A stretch of 64,000 nt of DNA from Robertkochia solimangrovi (GTDB taxonomy: Bacteria; Bacteroidota; Bacteroidia; Flavobacteriales; Flavobacteriaceae): NCBI RefSeq assembly GCF_007279655.1, contig NZ_QKWN01000014.1, forward strand, positions 1 to 64,000, in the 5' to 3' direction. This document shows, piece by piece, positions 53,554 through 62,417 of the stretch. Each line of letters opens with the position of its first letter. Positions within the stretch are counted from its first letter, which is position 1. The notes beneath the pieces were generated by a model. That model was given only the letters and a program-made list of their open reading frames with translations. It made no database searches and was not told the origin of the DNA. The position numbers and the translations under genes are program-made.

Positions 53554-55071
53554 ATGAATAAAAAAGTTATTTTGATGATCCTGGATGGGTGGGGCATCTC
53601 TCCGGATCCGAAAGTTTCTGCAATTGACAATGCCAATACTCCCTTTATCGATTCCTTATATACCAAATACCCTAACGCCACTTTACGTACTGATGGACTC
53701 AATGTAGGTCTTCCTGAAGGGCAGATGGGAAATAGTGAAGTAGGACATATGAATATCGGTGCCGGTCGAATCGTATATCAGGATTTTACCAAGATCAATC
53801 TTGCGGTAAAAAACAATACTCTTGAAAAAGAACCGGTTCTTCAGGAAGCGATCAATTATGCTAAAATCCATGATAAGAAACTGCATTTTATCGGTTTGGT
53901 AAGTGGAGGAGGAGTACATTCCCATATCGATCATTTAAAGGGATTACTGGAGGTTACGCATACAGCAGGTCTCGATAAAGTTTATGTTCATGCATTTACC
54001 GACGGTCGTGATGTAGATCCGAAAAGTGGTAAAGGCTATATTACAGATCTTTTAAATACTTGTGAAAAAACAGGTGCTGAACTGGCATCGATCATAGGGC
54101 GTTATTATGCCATGGACAGGGATAAACGTTGGGAGCGTGTAAAGCTCGCCTACGATTTGATGGTTAACGGTGAAGGTACAGCTACCCAGGATCCGGTTGC
54201 AGCCATTCAAAAAAGTTATGATGAAGGGGTTACCGATGAATTTATAAAACCTGTTGTTGTTACCGATGATGCAGGTAAACCTATTGCAAATATCGAAAGC
54301 GGGGATGTTGTGATCTGCTTTAATTTCAGAACCGATCGCGGTCGTCAGATCACACAGGCACTAACTCAGCAGGATTTTCATGAGCAGAATATGCATAAGC
54401 TGGATCTGTACTATGTTACCATGACGAACTATGATGATACCTTTCAGAATGTTAAAGTGATCTATGATAAAGACAATCTCAATGATACTTTAGGAGAGAC
54501 ACTATCCAAGGCCGGAAAAAAACAGATTAGAATCGCTGAAACCGAAAAATACCCTCATGTTACCTTCTTTTTTAATGGAGGACAGGAAGAACCTTTCGAA
54601 GGGGAAGACAGGATACTTTGTGCTTCTCCGAAAGTGGCAACTTATGATCTGCAACCGGAAATGAGTGCATTCGAGATCCGGGATAAGATCGTTCCGCGTT
54701 TAAAGGAAAGCTCAACCGATTTTGTGTGTCTGAATTTTGCCAATGCCGATATGGTAGGACATACCGGAGTATTCGAAGCCGCGGTTAAGGCATGTGAAGC
54801 AGTAGATGCCTGCGCTAAAGATGTGGTGGAAGCAGCACAGGAAGGTGGGTTTACAGCAATTATCATTGCGGATCATGGGAATTCAGATTGTATGATCAAT
54901 CCTGATGGATCTCCAAATACTGCACATACCACGAATCCGGTACCGATCATCATCGTAGATGAGGAGATAAAGACCGTTTCTCCGGGAATCCTGGGTGATC
55001 TTGCACCTACGATCCTGAAGCTTATGGGAGTGCCCCAGCCGGAGGCTATGACACAAAAATCACTTGTTTAA
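53554..55071 (+). CDS. gpmI: 2,3-bisphosphoglycerate-independent phosphoglycerate mutase
   Basis: A 505-residue glycolytic enzyme that interconverts 3- and 2-phosphoglycerate, using two manganese ions and a catalytic serine. Signatures are MILDGWGISPD at the start, QMGNSEVGHMNIGAGR with the serine near residue 65, HAFTDGRDVDPKSG, and the metal-binding FANADMVGHTG and ADHGNSDCM near the end. Length is normal. A thioredoxin-fold lipoprotein gene follows after 21 bases, possibly in one transcript. Confidence 0.97.
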   Translation: MNKKVILMILDGWGISPDPKVSAIDNANTPFIDSLYTKYPNATLRTDGLNVGLPEGQMGNSEVGHMNIGAGRIVYQDFTKINLAVKNNTLEKEPVLQEAINYAKIHDKKLHFIGLVSGGGVHSHIDHLKGLLEVTHTAGLDKVYVHAFTDGRDVDPKSGKGYITDLLNTCEKTGAELASIIGRYYAMDRDKRWERVKLAYDLMVNGEGTATQDPVAAIQKSYDEGVTDEFIKPVVVTDDAGKPIANIESGDVVICFNFRTDRGRQITQALTQQDFHEQNMHKLDLYYVTMTNYDDTFQNVKVIYDKDNLNDTLGETLSKAGKKQIRIAETEKYPHVTFFFNGGQEEPFEGEDRILCASPKVATYDLQPEMSAFEIRDKIVPRLKESSTDFVCLNFANADMVGHTGVFEAAVKACEAVDACAKDVVEAAQEGGFTAIIIADHGNSDCMINPDGSPNTAHTTNPVPIIIVDEEIKTVSPGILGDLAPTILKLMGVPQPEAMTQKSLV

Positions 55072-55092
55072 AAATTGAAAAACTAATATTGT

Positions 55093-55662
55093 ATGAAGAT
55101 TTTCTACGTTGCGGTTGCTTTACCCATGATCTTGTTGAGGTCATGTGGTGAACTTCCTGCAAATGCAGATAAGATCGTTCAGGCAGAAATCGAAACGGTT
55201 GATACCACTGAACAGCAAACACCCCCGGTGCTGACAGGAATCCAACAACGAAAGACGCTAGAAGCAGCGCCTTACGACGAATGGTTCAGGCTGAATTATG
55301 AAGAAGCGGAACCCGATGCCGTTGTGGTTGATTCTATTAAGCCCTTGTTGAAGGGAATTAAATTCAAATTGTTCATGGGTACCTGGTGTGCGGATTCTAA
55401 GCGAGAGGTGCCGTATTTCTTTAAAGTATTGGACATGACCGATTATGATCAGATGGATATCGAGATCATTACAATGACTCATGATAAAACCACACCTGAG
55501 AATTTTGAAAAGGATCTCAATATTACGAATGTTCCGACCATCATCTTTTACAGGAATGGAAAGGAAATTAATCGAATAGTCGAATATCCAATCAATACCA
55601 TGGAAGAGGATATGCTGGATATTCTTAGTGGAAGAGAATACCATAATGCATATGATTGGTAA
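55093..55662 (+). CDS. thioredoxin-fold lipoprotein with a CxxS site
   Basis: A 189-residue lipoprotein (lipobox LRSC near residue 18). The thioredoxin-like domain spans about 80-180: FKLFMGTWCADSKREVPYF holds the active-site position, and NVPTIIFYRNGKEINR holds the cis-proline loop. The active site is Cys-Ala-Asp-Ser, so the second redox cysteine is replaced by serine. It cannot form the usual intramolecular disulfide. It may act as a reductase by monothiol chemistry or as a binding protein. It lies downstream of gpmI. Confidence 0.85.
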   Translation: MKIFYVAVALPMILLRSCGELPANADKIVQAEIETVDTTEQQTPPVLTGIQQRKTLEAAPYDEWFRLNYEEAEPDAVVVDSIKPLLKGIKFKLFMGTWCADSKREVPYFFKVLDMTDYDQMDIEIITMTHDKTTPENFEKDLNITNVPTIIFYRNGKEINRIVEYPINTMEEDMLDILSGREYHNAYDW

Positions 55663-55694
55663 AATTCTTTTTCGCTATTGGAAGCATTCTTCAT

Positions 55695-55702
55695 TATATT
55701 TG
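55695..55702 (+). promoter_or_regulatory. -7 promoter element of tatA
   Basis: TATATTTG, an exact TAnnTTTG match, lies 48 bases before the tatA ATG. A TTG at 55678-55680 is 14 bases upstream, slightly too close for a standard -33 element. Confidence 0.5.
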
Positions 55703-55750
55703 TACCTTTCGAAAATTGCCACGGTTACTAACGCTTAACAGGTTGAAATT

Positions 55751-56023
55751 ATGTTTTTATTTATAAGTGGACCGGAAGTTGTGTTTATTCTGTTTATCGT
55801 AATTATGGTATTCGGAGCAGATAAACTGCCCGAGATCGCCAGAGGGCTCGGTAAAGGAATGAGGCAACTGAAGGATGCGACGAACGAAGTTAAGAATGAA
55901 ATTCAGCGTAGTGCAGAGAAACAGGGGATAGATACTACCTTTGCCAAGGATATTCAAAAGGAGATCGATCAGGTTAGGGATAACATCGACGACTTTACCG
56001 GCTCTGTTAAACGCAAACTTTGA
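55751..56023 (+). CDS. tatA: twin-arginine translocase subunit TatA/TatE
   Basis: A 90-residue protein that multimerises to let folded proteins cross the inner membrane. One N-terminal membrane helix (VVFILFIVIMVFGADKLPEI) is followed by the amphipathic helix (ARGLGKGMRQLKDATNEV) and a charged tail, the standard TatA order. The FG-x-x-KLPE hinge is present. Its TGA overlaps the ATG of the PAP2 gene (TGATG), so they are translationally coupled. No tatC is nearby. Confidence 0.95.
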   Translation: MFLFISGPEVVFILFIVIMVFGADKLPEIARGLGKGMRQLKDATNEVKNEIQRSAEKQGIDTTFAKDIQKEIDQVRDNIDDFTGSVKRKL

Positions 56024-56601
56024 TGCTCGAGAAATTACTCGAATATGATAAGGAACTCCTTATTTTTCTGAACAATCTCGGTATCAATGATTATGACTAT
56101 ATGTGGGGTGCACTGACTCAGATAAAATTCTGGGTTCCGGTGTACCTTCTTTTTTTCTGGATGATCTGGAAAACCTATCGGGATAACCGCCTTTGGTTCA
56201 GTATGACCATGACATTAGGACTTGTTTCAGTGTCATTGTTGTTAACACAGCTGGTCAAGGTTTCTGTGGGCAGGATACGGCCGAGTAACGTGGAAGGCCT
56301 GTCTTCGATGTTGCGGGTACTTTTTGAAACGCAGTCATTCAGTTTCTTTTCAGGACACGCCGCCAACTCATTTACACTGACTACGTTTGTGTTTCTGATA
56401 TGCCGGGGGAAATTTCCATGGGCCGCATTATTATTTATCTGGCCTTTGCTTTTCAGTTTTTCCCGAATCTATGTAGGGGTACATTATCCATCAGATATAT
56501 TGATGGGCGTTTTAACAGGAGTGATGCTCGCATATTTCGGTTTCAGAATCCATAAGGGGTATTATAAAAGGAACGAACTACCTTACCCGGGTAACGGTTA
56601 G
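56023..56601 (+). CDS. PAP2-superfamily membrane phosphatase
   Basis: A 192-residue membrane phosphatase of the type-2 phosphatidic-acid phosphatase fold, acting on lipid phosphates or undecaprenyl pyrophosphate. The three motifs are KVSVGRIRP, FFSGHAAN and SRIYVGVHYPSD, with the catalytic His residues in the second and third. Five or so hydrophobic helices are seen. The ATG at 56023 overlaps the tatA stop; a TTG one codon earlier is less likely. Its last 24 bases overlap the converging methyltransferase gene. Confidence 0.92.
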   Translation: MLEKLLEYDKELLIFLNNLGINDYDYMWGALTQIKFWVPVYLLFFWMIWKTYRDNRLWFSMTMTLGLVSVSLLLTQLVKVSVGRIRPSNVEGLSSMLRVLFETQSFSFFSGHAANSFTLTTFVFLICRGKFPWAALLFIWPLLFSFSRIYVGVHYPSDILMGVLTGVMLAYFGFRIHKGYYKRNELPYPGNG

Positions 56602-57219
56602 TCCGTCACGGATAGGCAATAAGACTGTTTCCACCCGTTCATCCTCTTTGATCATTCGGTTGTATTCCAGTAGCGCCAATGTTTGTTTGTCATTATCCTT
56701 CGGTCTCTCCAGTACTTTTCCACTCCAAAGTACATTATCAGAAAGTATGATCCCTCCCTTTTTCATCTTACCGATCAATATTTCAAAATATTTCGGGTAG
56801 TTGATCTTGTCGGCATCCAGAAATGCGAGGTCGATACCGTCTTTAAGCGTCGGGATAATTTCCGTAGCGTCACCACAATGTTGAATGATCTGCGATCCGT
56901 ATTCGCTTTTATCAAAATATTTTCTTTGAAAATCATATAGTTCTTCATTCACATCGATCGTATGTAAGATTCCTTCCGGGGCTAAACCTTCTGCCAGACA
57001 TAGTGCAGAATACCCTGTGTAGGTACCTACTTCAACAATATAGGATGGGTGAATGATCTTTGAAAGCATACTTAAGACTCTTCCCTGAAAGTGTCCGCTT
57101 AGCATTCTGGGCTGTATGACCTTCAGGTGTGTTTCCCTGCTTAACTCCTGTAATAGGGGTGGTTCAGACTGTGAATGTTCGCTTACATAAGCCTCCAGTT
57201 CCGGTGAAATAAAATGCAT
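56578..57219 (-). CDS. O-methyltransferase (caffeoyl-CoA/catechol OMT-like)
   Basis: A 213-residue SAM-dependent O-methyltransferase of the Methyltransf_3 type, usually acting on catechol-like or RNA substrates with a divalent metal. Motifs are VEVGTYTGYSALCLAEGL (SAM site), LAFLDADKINYPKYF and GGIILSDNVLWSGKVL. The exact substrate is unknown. The C-terminal 24 bases overlap the 3' end of the PAP2 gene on the other strand. Confidence 0.92.
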   Translation of the reverse strand: MHFISPELEAYVSEHSQSEPPLLQELSRETHLKVIQPRMLSGHFQGRVLSMLSKIIHPSYIVEVGTYTGYSALCLAEGLAPEGILHTIDVNEELYDFQRKYFDKSEYGSQIIQHCGDATEIIPTLKDGIDLAFLDADKINYPKYFEILIGKMKKGGIILSDNVLWSGKVLERPKDNDKQTLALLEYNRMIKEDERVETVLLPIRDGLTVTRVR

Positions 57220-57331
57220 GATCAGATTTTTTTACAAATGTAATAATTGTTGGCATTGACAAGTGTCGGTATTAACATTTTGGGTTGGTGGTGATCGAAA
57301 TCAAATCGTATTTTTACGGCAAACTAGACTT

Positions 57332-58603
57332 ATGTTATTTGAGAATACATTAGCCTTTGCGCAAAAAATGGATAAGGAAGATGAACTCGCTGTTTACAGA
57401 AAAGCATTTCATTTTCCGGTGATAAATGGTGAAGAGGCACTTTATTTTACTGGAAATTCGCTGGGATTACAACCTAAAAGAACGCAGGAGTATGTGGATG
57501 AGATCATGAATGACTGGGCATCTCTGGCGGTTGAAGGGCATTTTAAAGCTGAAAAACCATGGTGGGATTATCATGAAAGGCTCGCAGCTCCCTTAAGTAA
57601 GATCGTGGGGGCAAAACCATCAGAAGTTACTGTGATGAATACACTTACGGTGAATCTCCATTTATTGATGGTGTCATTCTATCGCCCGTCCGAAAAGCGA
57701 TTTAAGATCCTTTGTGAAGAAAAGGCATTTCCATCTGACCAGTATATGATCAGGAGTCAGGTGAGATTCCATGGGTATGATCCTGACGATGCGATCATAG
57801 AAGTAAAGAAAAGACCGGGAGAAAATTTTTGGAGAACAGAGGATATTATAAAGGAAATCGAAACTGCCGGTGATGAGCTCGCTTTGGTACTGATGGGAGG
57901 CGTAAATTATTATAATGGTCAGGTTCTTGAAATGGAAAATATAACAAGTGTAGCAAAGCGCTGCGGTGCGATCGTTGGATGGGACCTTGCGCATGCTGCC
58001 GGAAATGTTGAGTTGAACCTTCATGACTGGGATGTGGATTTCGCTGCATGGTGTAGCTATAAATATATGAATAGTGGCCCTGGAAATGTTTCGGGAATCT
58101 ATGTGCATGAACGCTATCACAATCGAACCGATATTCCCCGGTTTGAAGGTTGGTGGGGTACGAGAAAGGACGTTCGATTCATGATGGAGCCGGAGTTTGA
58201 GCCCATGCCGAATGCTGAGGCATGGCAAATAAGCAATGCTCCGGTGATCTCTGTAGCTCCCTATCTTTCTTCATTGACCTTGTTCGAGGAAGTTGGAATG
58301 CAAAAGCTGATCCAAAAAAGTAAAGTGCTTACAGCGTATCTGGAATTTGTACTGCATGAGATTGATAAGCAGGTCGATAGTACTTTTGAGATCATTACGC
58401 CAGAAGCCAGAGGTTGTCAATTGTCGGTCTTCCTACATGGCGAAGGACGTTCTTTATTTGATTATCTTATGGAGCATGGTGTGATCACGGATTGGAGAGA
58501 ACCCAATGTAATTCGTCTTGCGCCAGCACCATTTTATAATTCCTTTGAAGATATTTATTCTTTCGGGCAAATATTAAAGAAAGGAATTCTTAGTCATAAA
58601 TAA
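57332..58603 (+). CDS. kynU: kynureninase
   Basis: A 423-residue PLP enzyme that cleaves kynurenine or 3-hydroxykynurenine to anthranilate or 3-hydroxyanthranilate plus alanine in tryptophan breakdown. Signatures are YFTGNSLGLQPKRTQEY, FPSDQYMIRSQ, VGWDLAHAAGNVELNLHDW, the PLP lysine in WCSYKYMNSGPG, and FEGWWGT. The start is set at MLFENTLAFAQ (57332), the family N-terminus, rather than 23 codons upstream. Kynurenine 3-monooxygenase is encoded about 4 kb downstream. Confidence 0.96.
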   Translation: MLFENTLAFAQKMDKEDELAVYRKAFHFPVINGEEALYFTGNSLGLQPKRTQEYVDEIMNDWASLAVEGHFKAEKPWWDYHERLAAPLSKIVGAKPSEVTVMNTLTVNLHLLMVSFYRPSEKRFKILCEEKAFPSDQYMIRSQVRFHGYDPDDAIIEVKKRPGENFWRTEDIIKEIETAGDELALVLMGGVNYYNGQVLEMENITSVAKRCGAIVGWDLAHAAGNVELNLHDWDVDFAAWCSYKYMNSGPGNVSGIYVHERYHNRTDIPRFEGWWGTRKDVRFMMEPEFEPMPNAEAWQISNAPVISVAPYLSSLTLFEEVGMQKLIQKSKVLTAYLEFVLHEIDKQVDSTFEIITPEARGCQLSVFLHGEGRSLFDYLMEHGVITDWREPNVIRLAPAPFYNSFEDIYSFGQILKKGILSHK

Positions 58604-58676
58604 TGAAGTAACGAAAATGCCGGATCAATTAAAGAGCCGGCTTTTTCGTAAATAGCTATTTCCTGAAGGAATTTGC

Positions 58677-59396
58677 TTATTGAATACTCATTGGAACTTC
58701 CATCAACAATAATTGGGTGTCACTTTCTGCTTGAACTTCCAAAGTATCAGACTCGGAAATTCCCAGACCGTCTCTGCGCTCTAAGGCAGTTCCGTTTATG
58801 TTGACATCCCCTTCCAGAACAAAGGCATAGACTCCATTCTTTTCAGGATCATGTAATTTATAGGTCAATGACTTCCCTGCTTCCAGCGTGGTAATGTTGA
58901 ACCAGGCATCCTGATTGATGGATACGCCGTCATCCTCTGGATTTGGTGAAACTATCTGTTGAAATTTATTGAGTCGGTCCTCCAGTTTCATCGTAATCTG
59001 GTCATAAGTAGGAGGTATGTTCCTCTTTTTTGGTAAGATCCAGATCTGAAGGAATTTCACTGCTTTGTCATTATTCTTGTTCTTTTCACTATGGAATATT
59101 CCCGTTCCGGCAGACATCGACTGCACGTCACCTTCTTTAATTACAGTCTTGTTTCCCATGCTGTCCTGGTGCTCGAGATCTCCGAATAAGGGGATGGAGA
59201 TGATTTCCATATTATCATGAGGATGTCTTCCAAACCCCATACCTGCGGCAACGTGGTCATCATTCAGAACTCTTAATACGCCAAAGTTCATTCTGGCGGG
59301 ATCATAATAATTGGCAAAACTAAAAGTATGGTAACTGTTTAACCATCCGTGATCTGCATGTCCGCGACTTTCTGATTTATACAATATTGTTTTCAT
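58677..59396 (-). CDS. pirin-family bicupin
   Basis: A 239-residue YhhW-type pirin. The N-terminal cupin has the metal ligands in GRHPHDNMEIIS and LEHQDSMGN, with GTGIFHSEKN following. The C-terminal cupin (KSLTYKLHDPEKNGVYAFVLEG, partly quoted) lacks an obvious metal site. Pirins of this type include quercetin 2,3-dioxygenases; the physiological substrate here is unknown. It stands divergent from nothing nearby and 86 bases downstream of the AraC gene on the same strand. Confidence 0.92.
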   Translation of the reverse strand: MKTILYKSESRGHADHGWLNSYHTFSFANYYDPARMNFGVLRVLNDDHVAAGMGFGRHPHDNMEIISIPLFGDLEHQDSMGNKTVIKEGDVQSMSAGTGIFHSEKNKNNDKAVKFLQIWILPKKRNIPPTYDQITMKLEDRLNKFQQIVSPNPEDDGVSINQDAWFNITTLEAGKSLTYKLHDPEKNGVYAFVLEGDVNINGTALERRDGLGISESDTLEVQAESDTQLLLMEVPMSIQ

Positions 59397-59481
59397 GTTC
59401 TTCGATTTTTATATTATGATACAAATTTCGGGAAACAGAACAGGTGAGTCCATGCGAAAAAGGGGAAAACAGATGTGAAAA

Positions 59482-60348
59482 TCAACTTTGATAGTGTTCC
59501 CTGAAGTCACTGAGGCTTATTCCGGTACATTTTTTAAAGGCATTGCTGAGATGCGACGGTTCCTTGTATCCCAGATCATATGCGATCTCTTTGGCGGTTT
59601 GTCCAGAATTAATCAGCGATCTTTTAACCTCAAGAATTATACGATCCTGGATATAATCCTTCGTTGAGGTACCTAAATAAGTCTTTACAAGTTTGTTGAG
59701 ATAATTGACAGAGATATATAAAGCATCCGCATATTGTGAAGCACGGTGCCAATCCCGAAACTGTTTCTCAACCAATGCTCTGAAGTTTCTGATCGTTTCA
59801 ACAGCATTATCGGCAAGATCTTCAGGTGGTAATTCTCGGATGTCACACGATGCATTACAACTGATCAATAAAAGCCTTAGGTATGCACCAAGTGCTTCAT
59901 AACGGAAATCATCGCTGCGTTCAAAACATGATTCTATTTCCATACAGTATGCAAGTATCTTATCAAAGTTATCCGAACCCGGATGCAAGGGAGGTGATTC
60001 TCCAAAAGGTCTGAACAGATTGATATCGTGTATGAAATTCAGACTGATGTTTGACCTTGCTAAAAACTCATAATTAAAGGAAATAATAAAACCTTCGTTT
60101 GGGGAGGTTTCTGTAACCTGATGAGGTTGCCCGGGATTTAAAAAGAAAACCGAACCAGGATTCATGTCATACGATCTGAAATCGATAGTATGTGTCCCTG
60201 AACCTTTGGTAAGGATCTGAATTACGTAATAATCGTGGGAATGAAAATCAAATTTTCGTGGACTTTCATGTGCGGGGTTGTCTTGTATTCTTTCAATGTT
60301 AAAGAAAGGGTCCCTGTTGAAAGTCTCCGAAAATTCATATTGCTTCAT
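59482..60348 (-). CDS. AraC-family transcriptional regulator
   Basis: A 288-residue regulator with an N-terminal cupin-like sensor domain (FDFHSHDYYVIQILTKGSG, FFLNPGQPHQV) and a C-terminal double helix-turn-helix (ALYISVNYLNKLVKTYLGTS, then GQTAKEIAYDLGYKEPSHLSNAF partly quoted, ending in the family signature). The start is set at the ATG at 60348; the codon before it is GTG. The pirin gene lies directly downstream, so pirin is its likely target. The inducer is unknown. Confidence 0.92.
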   Translation of the reverse strand: MKQYEFSETFNRDPFFNIERIQDNPAHESPRKFDFHSHDYYVIQILTKGSGTHTIDFRSYDMNPGSVFFLNPGQPHQVTETSPNEGFIISFNYEFLARSNISLNFIHDINLFRPFGESPPLHPGSDNFDKILAYCMEIESCFERSDDFRYEALGAYLRLLLISCNASCDIRELPPEDLADNAVETIRNFRALVEKQFRDWHRASQYADALYISVNYLNKLVKTYLGTSTKDYIQDRIILEVKRSLINSGQTAKEIAYDLGYKEPSHLSNAFKKCTGISLSDFREHYQS

Positions 60349-60409
60349 CACCGAAAGTTAAAGTATTTAAAATTATACTTCTCGTATTTCTGCAGGAGAT
60401 TTTTCTTGC

Positions 60410-61072
60410 TCAGGGTGTGTTCTCTACTACTTCAATATCGGTAAAGAAGAGTCTGAAATATCCGGTGTCATCCTGATGCATGGTTGCCAGATTAAGTCCG
60501 TGATAATTTTTATAATCTTCCCAGGTTGTCATCATACAAACTGCTGAAGTATTGTTTTCCCGATATACCCATTCTCTGATGATATAATTATCATCGTAAT
60601 AAAAATCATAGCCATCTCCAGGGGTATATCCACCATCACCTACATACGTAATGGTCAGTCTGTTCAGTGAATCGTTGCTGATCGGGGCGGGTTCTCTGAC
60701 TACCGGTTCGTAATCCATTCCCTCATCCCATACCAATTTATAAGGAGCCAGTAACCAATAACTGTCATTGATAAATCCCTGATCTGTCTGTACGAGTGTA
60801 CTGTCTACCTCGTTTCTGTTATACGAGATCTTTTCATCACCCATCATCATAGTAACATCATCTGTAGTGGGATCCCAGATCCAGCTACGTTCAAAATGGG
60901 TGCTTCCCCTTTCTACATTAAAAGTGAAGTGCAGTTCTTTCACTTTACTCCAGTCGGTAATTCCATTTGCATTTGCGATCTTTTCAGGTACCGTCAGTTG
61001 TTTTTCCGGTTCTTTGCAATTCCATAGGAGCGAAAGGAATACGGATGCAGCAAGTAAATTAAATCGATTCAT
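60410..61072 (-). CDS. lipoprotein of unknown function, perhaps DUF6503-like
   Basis: A 220-residue lipoprotein (lipobox LWNC near residue 19). The mature part starts with KIANANGITDWSKVKELHF, followed by beta strands rich in Trp, Tyr and Asp (SWIWDPTTDDVTMM, YTPGDGYDFYYDDNY). I recall a similar opening in DUF6503 lipoproteins, but cannot confirm it. It resembles the one-domain periplasmic beta folds that bind lipids or metals. It is a single-gene unit upstream of the AraC gene. Confidence 0.78.
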   Translation of the reverse strand: MNRFNLLAASVFLSLLWNCKEPEKQLTVPEKIANANGITDWSKVKELHFTFNVERGSTHFERSWIWDPTTDDVTMMMGDEKISYNRNEVDSTLVQTDQGFINDSYWLLAPYKLVWDEGMDYEPVVREPAPISNDSLNRLTITYVGDGGYTPGDGYDFYYDDNYIIREWVYRENNTSAVCMMTTWEDYKNYHGLNLATMHQDDTGYFRLFFTDIEVVENTP

Positions 61073-61315
61073 CTGTAGGGTAATTTGTATAAAAATAAAT
61101 AATAATTATGAATTGAAGAGTAAAGCCACACTATTAAGAGTTTTCTATCACGGAGAATGTTGTGAATGGGTGTAATAATGAAGTGAGGAGACTATTCCGT
61201 TGATCATAAGTTCGATAAGATGTGTATGATCGAGATTTTGAATGCCATTTGAAGTCTTAATCGGGTAATTTATACCTTTTTATAAATTGATTCTGTATAA
61301 AACAGGCCTAAAATA
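61073..61315. other. intergenic stretch between the lipoprotein gene and the lmo0937-like terminator
   Basis: No supported gene. A near-match promoter word TATTTTTA on the minus strand lies about 20-30 bases before the lipoprotein ATG. Confidence 0.45.
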
Positions 61316-61352
61316 AAAAGCCCTCTCATCTTATTGACAAGAGGGCTTTTTT
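61316..61352 (-). terminator. terminator downstream of the lmo0937-like gene
   Basis: AAAAGCCCTCT / AGAGGGCTTTT with a 12-base loop. It is about 95 bases after the small gene's stop. T runs on both sides allow either direction. Confidence 0.75.
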
Positions 61353-61446
61353 CCCTAAACTAATACCTACTACTATGTAATGATTACTTTATATACGTTG
61401 GTATTCTGCTTTTGGATTTCGGAAAGTGAAATTTTTTTAAAAAAAA

Positions 61447-61605
61447 TTATAATCGCTTCCCTGTGGCTAGTTTGTATAGGACCATTATCACTGCCAATAC
61501 CAGTAAAATATGGATCAGACTACCCACTGCTTCGCCGAATCCAAAATATCCGACTAACCACCCGATAATCAGAATAACAATAATAAGCCAAACCAGATCT
61601 TTCAT
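61447..61605 (-). CDS. lmo0937-family small membrane protein (DUF5670-like)
   Basis: A 52-residue protein from ATG 61605 to TAA 61447. It is almost entirely hydrophobic, with two helices: MKDLVWLIIVILIIGWLVGY and SLIHILLVLAVIMVLYKL, joined by FGFGEAVG. I recall the same order (LLxxIAVVLxIxWxxGxF...GxxIHxLLVIAVI) in the lmo0937 family, which is often found with stress genes. Function unknown. A terminator lies downstream. Confidence 0.85.
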   Translation of the reverse strand: MKDLVWLIIVILIIGWLVGYFGFGEAVGSLIHILLVLAVIMVLYKLATGKRL

Positions 61606-61799
61606 AAATTTAAGTTTTAGATTTTATCCTTTTAATGTAGGTTGATTTTATAGGTTTCAGTTTCATAATTTCTTTTATATGTATGAAAATCATATGGTTG
61701 CACATGCGTTTTCAATTGGGAGTGATTTTGAACGTCATTGTGTGACAAGGGTTGGTGCAAAGCCGTAAATGTGGATGACCAAAATATACAAGAAGAAAA

Positions 61800-61825
61800 A
61801 AAGAAACCCTCCGAAGGGAGGGTGG
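61800..61825 (-). terminator. orphan minus-strand terminator
   Basis: ACCCTCC / GGAGGGT with a 4-base loop; the minus strand continues TTTCTTTTTTTC. There is no gene immediately upstream of it on that strand. Confidence 0.7.
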
Positions 61826-61937
61826 ATATATATTGGCGCTTAAAGCGGAATTTTTGTACGTCTTTATTGTATATACGAGGAATAAAGGATCCCTGGTCCT
61901 TAACGACTTGTTAAAAGAATTTTAAAAAGTGTGAACA

Positions 61938-61966
61938 TAAAAAAAGACCGTGCATACACGGCCTTT
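61938..61966 (-). terminator. terminator of the 81-residue protein gene
   Basis: GGCCGTG / CACGGTC (one G-U pair) with a 4-base loop, then a T7 run on the minus strand, 26 bases after the stop at 61992. Confidence 0.8.
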
Positions 61967-61991
61967 AAAGGTAGATCATTCTCGTAATTCG

Positions 61992-62237
61992 TTATTCCTG
62001 AGGAAGCATCTTGTTGATACGTTCTTCGTATGCATTCAAAGCCTCACGAACCATATCTACATTATCGGAAGCACGCTGATGTGCCTCTTCCATAACTTTT
62101 TCCAAATCTTTATCGGGATGCTGAAACAGATCGGTAATAACGTGATTTATTTTATCGATACTACTTTCCTGCGTATTCTTGATATCTTCCAGTTTGGAAT
62201 AGATCTTTTGCATCCATGCTAATTTCTGTTCGTCCAT
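61992..62237 (-). CDS. 81-residue helical protein of unknown function
   Basis: An 81-residue acidic, fully helical protein (MDEQKLAWMQKIYSKLEDI, KVMEEAHQRASDNVDMV, EERINKMLPQE). It has heptad-like spacing and no signal peptide or membrane span. A closely following terminator supports a real gene. No family recognised. The neighbouring lmo0937-like gene on the same strand hints at a stress-related setting, but that is weak inference. Confidence 0.68.
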   Translation of the reverse strand: MDEQKLAWMQKIYSKLEDIKNTQESSIDKINHVITDLFQHPDKDLEKVMEEAHQRASDNVDMVREALNAYEERINKMLPQE

Positions 62238-62417
62238 AATATTATGATTTACAGTTCCTTTTAATTTACAAAATTTAAATCAATTCAGTGTCTGTAAGGG
62301 TTTCAGGAGGTTTCTCAAGAGTTGTGCATACGCGCAGTGAGTTTTCGAAGCGATTTTTATGCTGATAAATTTCCTTTGATTTTTGGGTTGTATTTTTCAT
62401 GCTATACACTGGCTGCA

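Larger units (their letters stand above)
61606..61991. other. gap holding two minus-strand terminators and a possible small RNA
   Basis: No ORF over 25 codons looks coding. Two hairpins with minus-strand T tails lie here, at 61938-61966 and 61806-61823, and the segment between them (61824-61937) has no gene. A short transcript ending at the second hairpin is possible. Confidence 0.4.

Noticed and set aside
53358-53702. A 114-codon minus-strand frame before gpmI
   Set aside because: It overlaps the gpmI promoter and start on the opposite strand and lacks protein-like features.
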